DNA from: Archilochus colubris
Taxonomy: Eukaryota; Chordata; Aves; Apodiformes; Trochilidae
Assembly (NCBI GenBank): GCA_023079485.1
Contig: CM041098.1
Location: 1,198,193 to 1,262,192 of the forward strand
Reading direction: 5' to 3'
Length of the DNA: 64,000 nucleotides
Shown here piece after piece: positions 62,041-64,000 of this stretch. Within the stretch, counting starts at the first letter, position 1. Each line of letters starts with the position of its first letter. The translations under genes and the position numbers were made by a program. Under the pieces are notes generated by a model, which saw only the letters and a program-made list of their open reading frames with translations, had not been told where the DNA came from and ran no database searches.

Positions 62041-64000
62041 GGGAAGGCTTGGTGAAGGTGAGGTCTTGTCTCCATGGATATTTAGATGGTGAGCAGCATG
62101 GATGGAGATGAAATGACCAAGAAACCTTCTGGGAACCGTGGTGTCGGGCCCAGAGTTGATGTGCAGGGTGGTGCTCAGCTGGCCTGGCCAAGGACCACGT
62201 CAGAGCCGTGCCAGGAGGACCCCAGGCTCCAGCCTCTGGCTCCAAGGTTCCTGCAGGAGCTGGTACCTGGCAGGTTAGTGGCAGGGAGGGGGGACAGCCC
62301 ACACCTACTGCTCCCACTTCCCCTTTTCTCCCTGCCAGCTCAGGGGGGAGATGGGATCTCATCCCTGCAGCTTTTGTGGCTTCGATGCCCAGGCTGGAGC
62401 CCAGCAGGAGCTCAGCTTCCCAGAGGCAGCAGGGAGGAGCAGGGGATGCTTTGGGGATGGTTTGTCCAACCCACTTGAGGACAAGAGAATTATACACTCA
62501 GCAAGACCAAGTGGGTCTCCATTGGAGCCAAATCCAGGTGAAATTCATCCTGATAAGTCTCTCGACCCTGGTTCATCTTTTTTTTTTTACCCTCCCCAAA
62601 CCTTGTGGCCAAGTTCCCCGTTGTCCCTCTCTCTCCCTTGCTCTCTCCATCACCTTTTCCTTTTCTCCAGTCTAGGCAGAACCTCCTGCCAGGTGAACAT
62701 CATCACTCCATGTGTCCAAAGAAAGGCAAGGAAGCTGATGAAAGGTTTGGAGCACAAGTCAGGTTCAATTTTGAGGCAGGTTCTCCCCTCTTCTTCTTCT
62801 TCTTCTTGGGGTTTTCTCCTCCTCTCCACCAGCAGGCTGAGATGATCCCAAGCTGCTCACGAGCTCAAGCTTTACCAGGGTCTTCTGAGCTGAACCCTCC
62901 AAAAATCAGGTGTTCATCAGCCCAGAGATTTTGTCACTTGCCCACCCTGTGTCTCCAACAAGGGGAGCAGAGCTGGTGGCAGTGACAGACACAGCCCTAC
63001 AGCTCCCATCCTGCTCACCAGGGGCTGAGCTGCTTTGGCTGTTGTCAGAGCAACAGCAGCTGCTCTGCACTTCCTCCTGGCAATGAAGTTTTGCACTGAA
63101 CTCCAGCAGCAGTTCCACCTCCTCCCAGCCCAGATGCTTTCAGGAGATCTCCTCCTCGTGTCACCACACGAAATTAAAAAAAAAAAAGACAAACGAGCTG
63201 GCAGAGGGGCAGAAAAACATCTTTGGAATTACCCCCACTGAGAAACCTCATGACAGAGACCATCAGGCCAGGGAACCCCACCCTATCCACTGGTTCAGTC
63301 CCACCATAAACCACCCCAGGATAACACAGGGTGGATGCTGAGCTCCCCACCTGCACCCAGTGGGGAGCTGGAGATGGATGGGATTGGATTCTTGGGGTCA
63401 AGTCTAAGCTCTGGGTTTCATTTCAACCCTGAGGCTGTGGCAGGGGCTCGGGGTGGGGTTTTTTTGACCCCAGGTGGCTGTTGGCAGGTAAAGTGGTAGA
63501 TCCCATCATGCCAGGACCCCACAGCATGGTAAGAGGTGGGATTCAACCTTCCCCCCATCCTTCCCCCCTCACCACCACCAGTGAGGAGCTTTGGCACCCT
63601 GGGTGCTCAGCATCCCTCAGGTGCCAAGGGGAGTCCCTGTGACACTGGTGCCCATGGCACTGGCCCAGTGCAAAGAGCTCTTGGACTGTGATATTCATAA
63701 AAGGTGTGGACATGGACACCTCACAAAAAAAAAGAGCCCCAAACCAAATTATGTGGCTTTGAAGGGCCAGGTGGGAGAAACGGCCAATGTGGGGTCCTGC
63801 TTCCAAAACCCAGGCATCACAACAGAGATCTGGGGTGATGGGCTCCCCAGTTGCCCCAGTTTGCTGATGGTGTGCCCTGGGGCAGCAAGGAGACCTGAAA
63901 GCTTCGTGGCCAGGAGAAAGGCTACAGGGAGTGAAAATCCAGAGCTGGTTGGAATCTGGGGGTAAAGCAGGGGTCTGGGGAGGTTGAACTGGGACTATCA
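62041..64000. other. 2 kb unique sequence to the window end
   Basis: Contains a T-rich tract (62578-62588), (TTC)n at 62788-62807 and a short A-run (63177-63187). CCACTTGAGGACAAGAGAAT with TATACACTCAGC near 62470-62500 is mildly AT-rich. No gene or transposon recognised. Confidence 0.45.

Noticed and set aside
63940..64000. Possible CR1 end at the window edge
   Set aside because: GGTTGGAATC and GAGGTTGAACTGGGACTATC hint at CR1 wording, but too little sequence remains to support it.

Overview
The window looks like non-coding DNA from a bird genome. I find no protein-coding exon, tRNA, rRNA or other RNA gene that I can support. The bird assignment rests on about thirty 5'-truncated CR1 LINE fragments with the avian-type 3' end (a GTCCCTTCCAACCC block followed by an ATTCTATG-like tail). 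Adding up my own intervals by hand, CR1 covers roughly 13% of the window (about 8.6 of 64 kb). That is high for a bird and would fit a CR1-rich lineage such as woodpeckers or hornbills, but that last step is inference.

Layout. 0-5 kb: an ancient reverse-transcriptase remnant, a short CR1 and the best preserved CR1 coding fragment (4.06-4.87 kb, minus). 5-10.3 kb: AT-rich, motif-dense blocks that look like conserved regulatory DNA, alternating with CR1 copies, a MIR-like SINE scrap and an 11-bp inverted repeat at 10.1 kb. 10.3-20.7 kb: several CR1 copies, a long A/C-only tract, a (CCCAT)n array and a 31/33-bp G-rich minisatellite. 20.7-31.4 kb: mostly unique sequence with a GATA dyad at 21.9 kb, a 20-bp G-rich minisatellite at 22.2 kb and a possible CTCF site at 23.0 kb. 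32.1-33.3 kb: the strongest regulatory candidate, a moderately CpG-rich stretch followed by an AT-rich homeodomain/SOX/FOX motif cluster, ended by a 120-bp (TCCC/TCCA)n array. 34.8-35.6 kb: ancient LINE and SINE relics. 36-48 kb: CR1 copies, including an older plus-strand copy split by a minus-strand copy at 45.2-45.6 kb. 49.0-49.85 kb: a second CpG-rich island with a near-palindromic RFX X-box, then an AT-rich block. 50.7-57 kb: a dense CR1 cluster interrupted at 55.5-56.5 kb by AT-rich unique DNA. 58-64 kb: unique DNA with more regulatory-looking blocks and an ancient LINE relic at 61.9-62.0 kb.

There is no gene network to describe. The most economical reading is a gene desert or a very large intron near a developmental gene, with scattered candidate enhancers in a CR1-rich background. 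The longest open frames in the window are explained by CR1 antisense sequence or by simple repeats. Conservation and chromatin data, which I cannot see, would decide which candidate elements are real.
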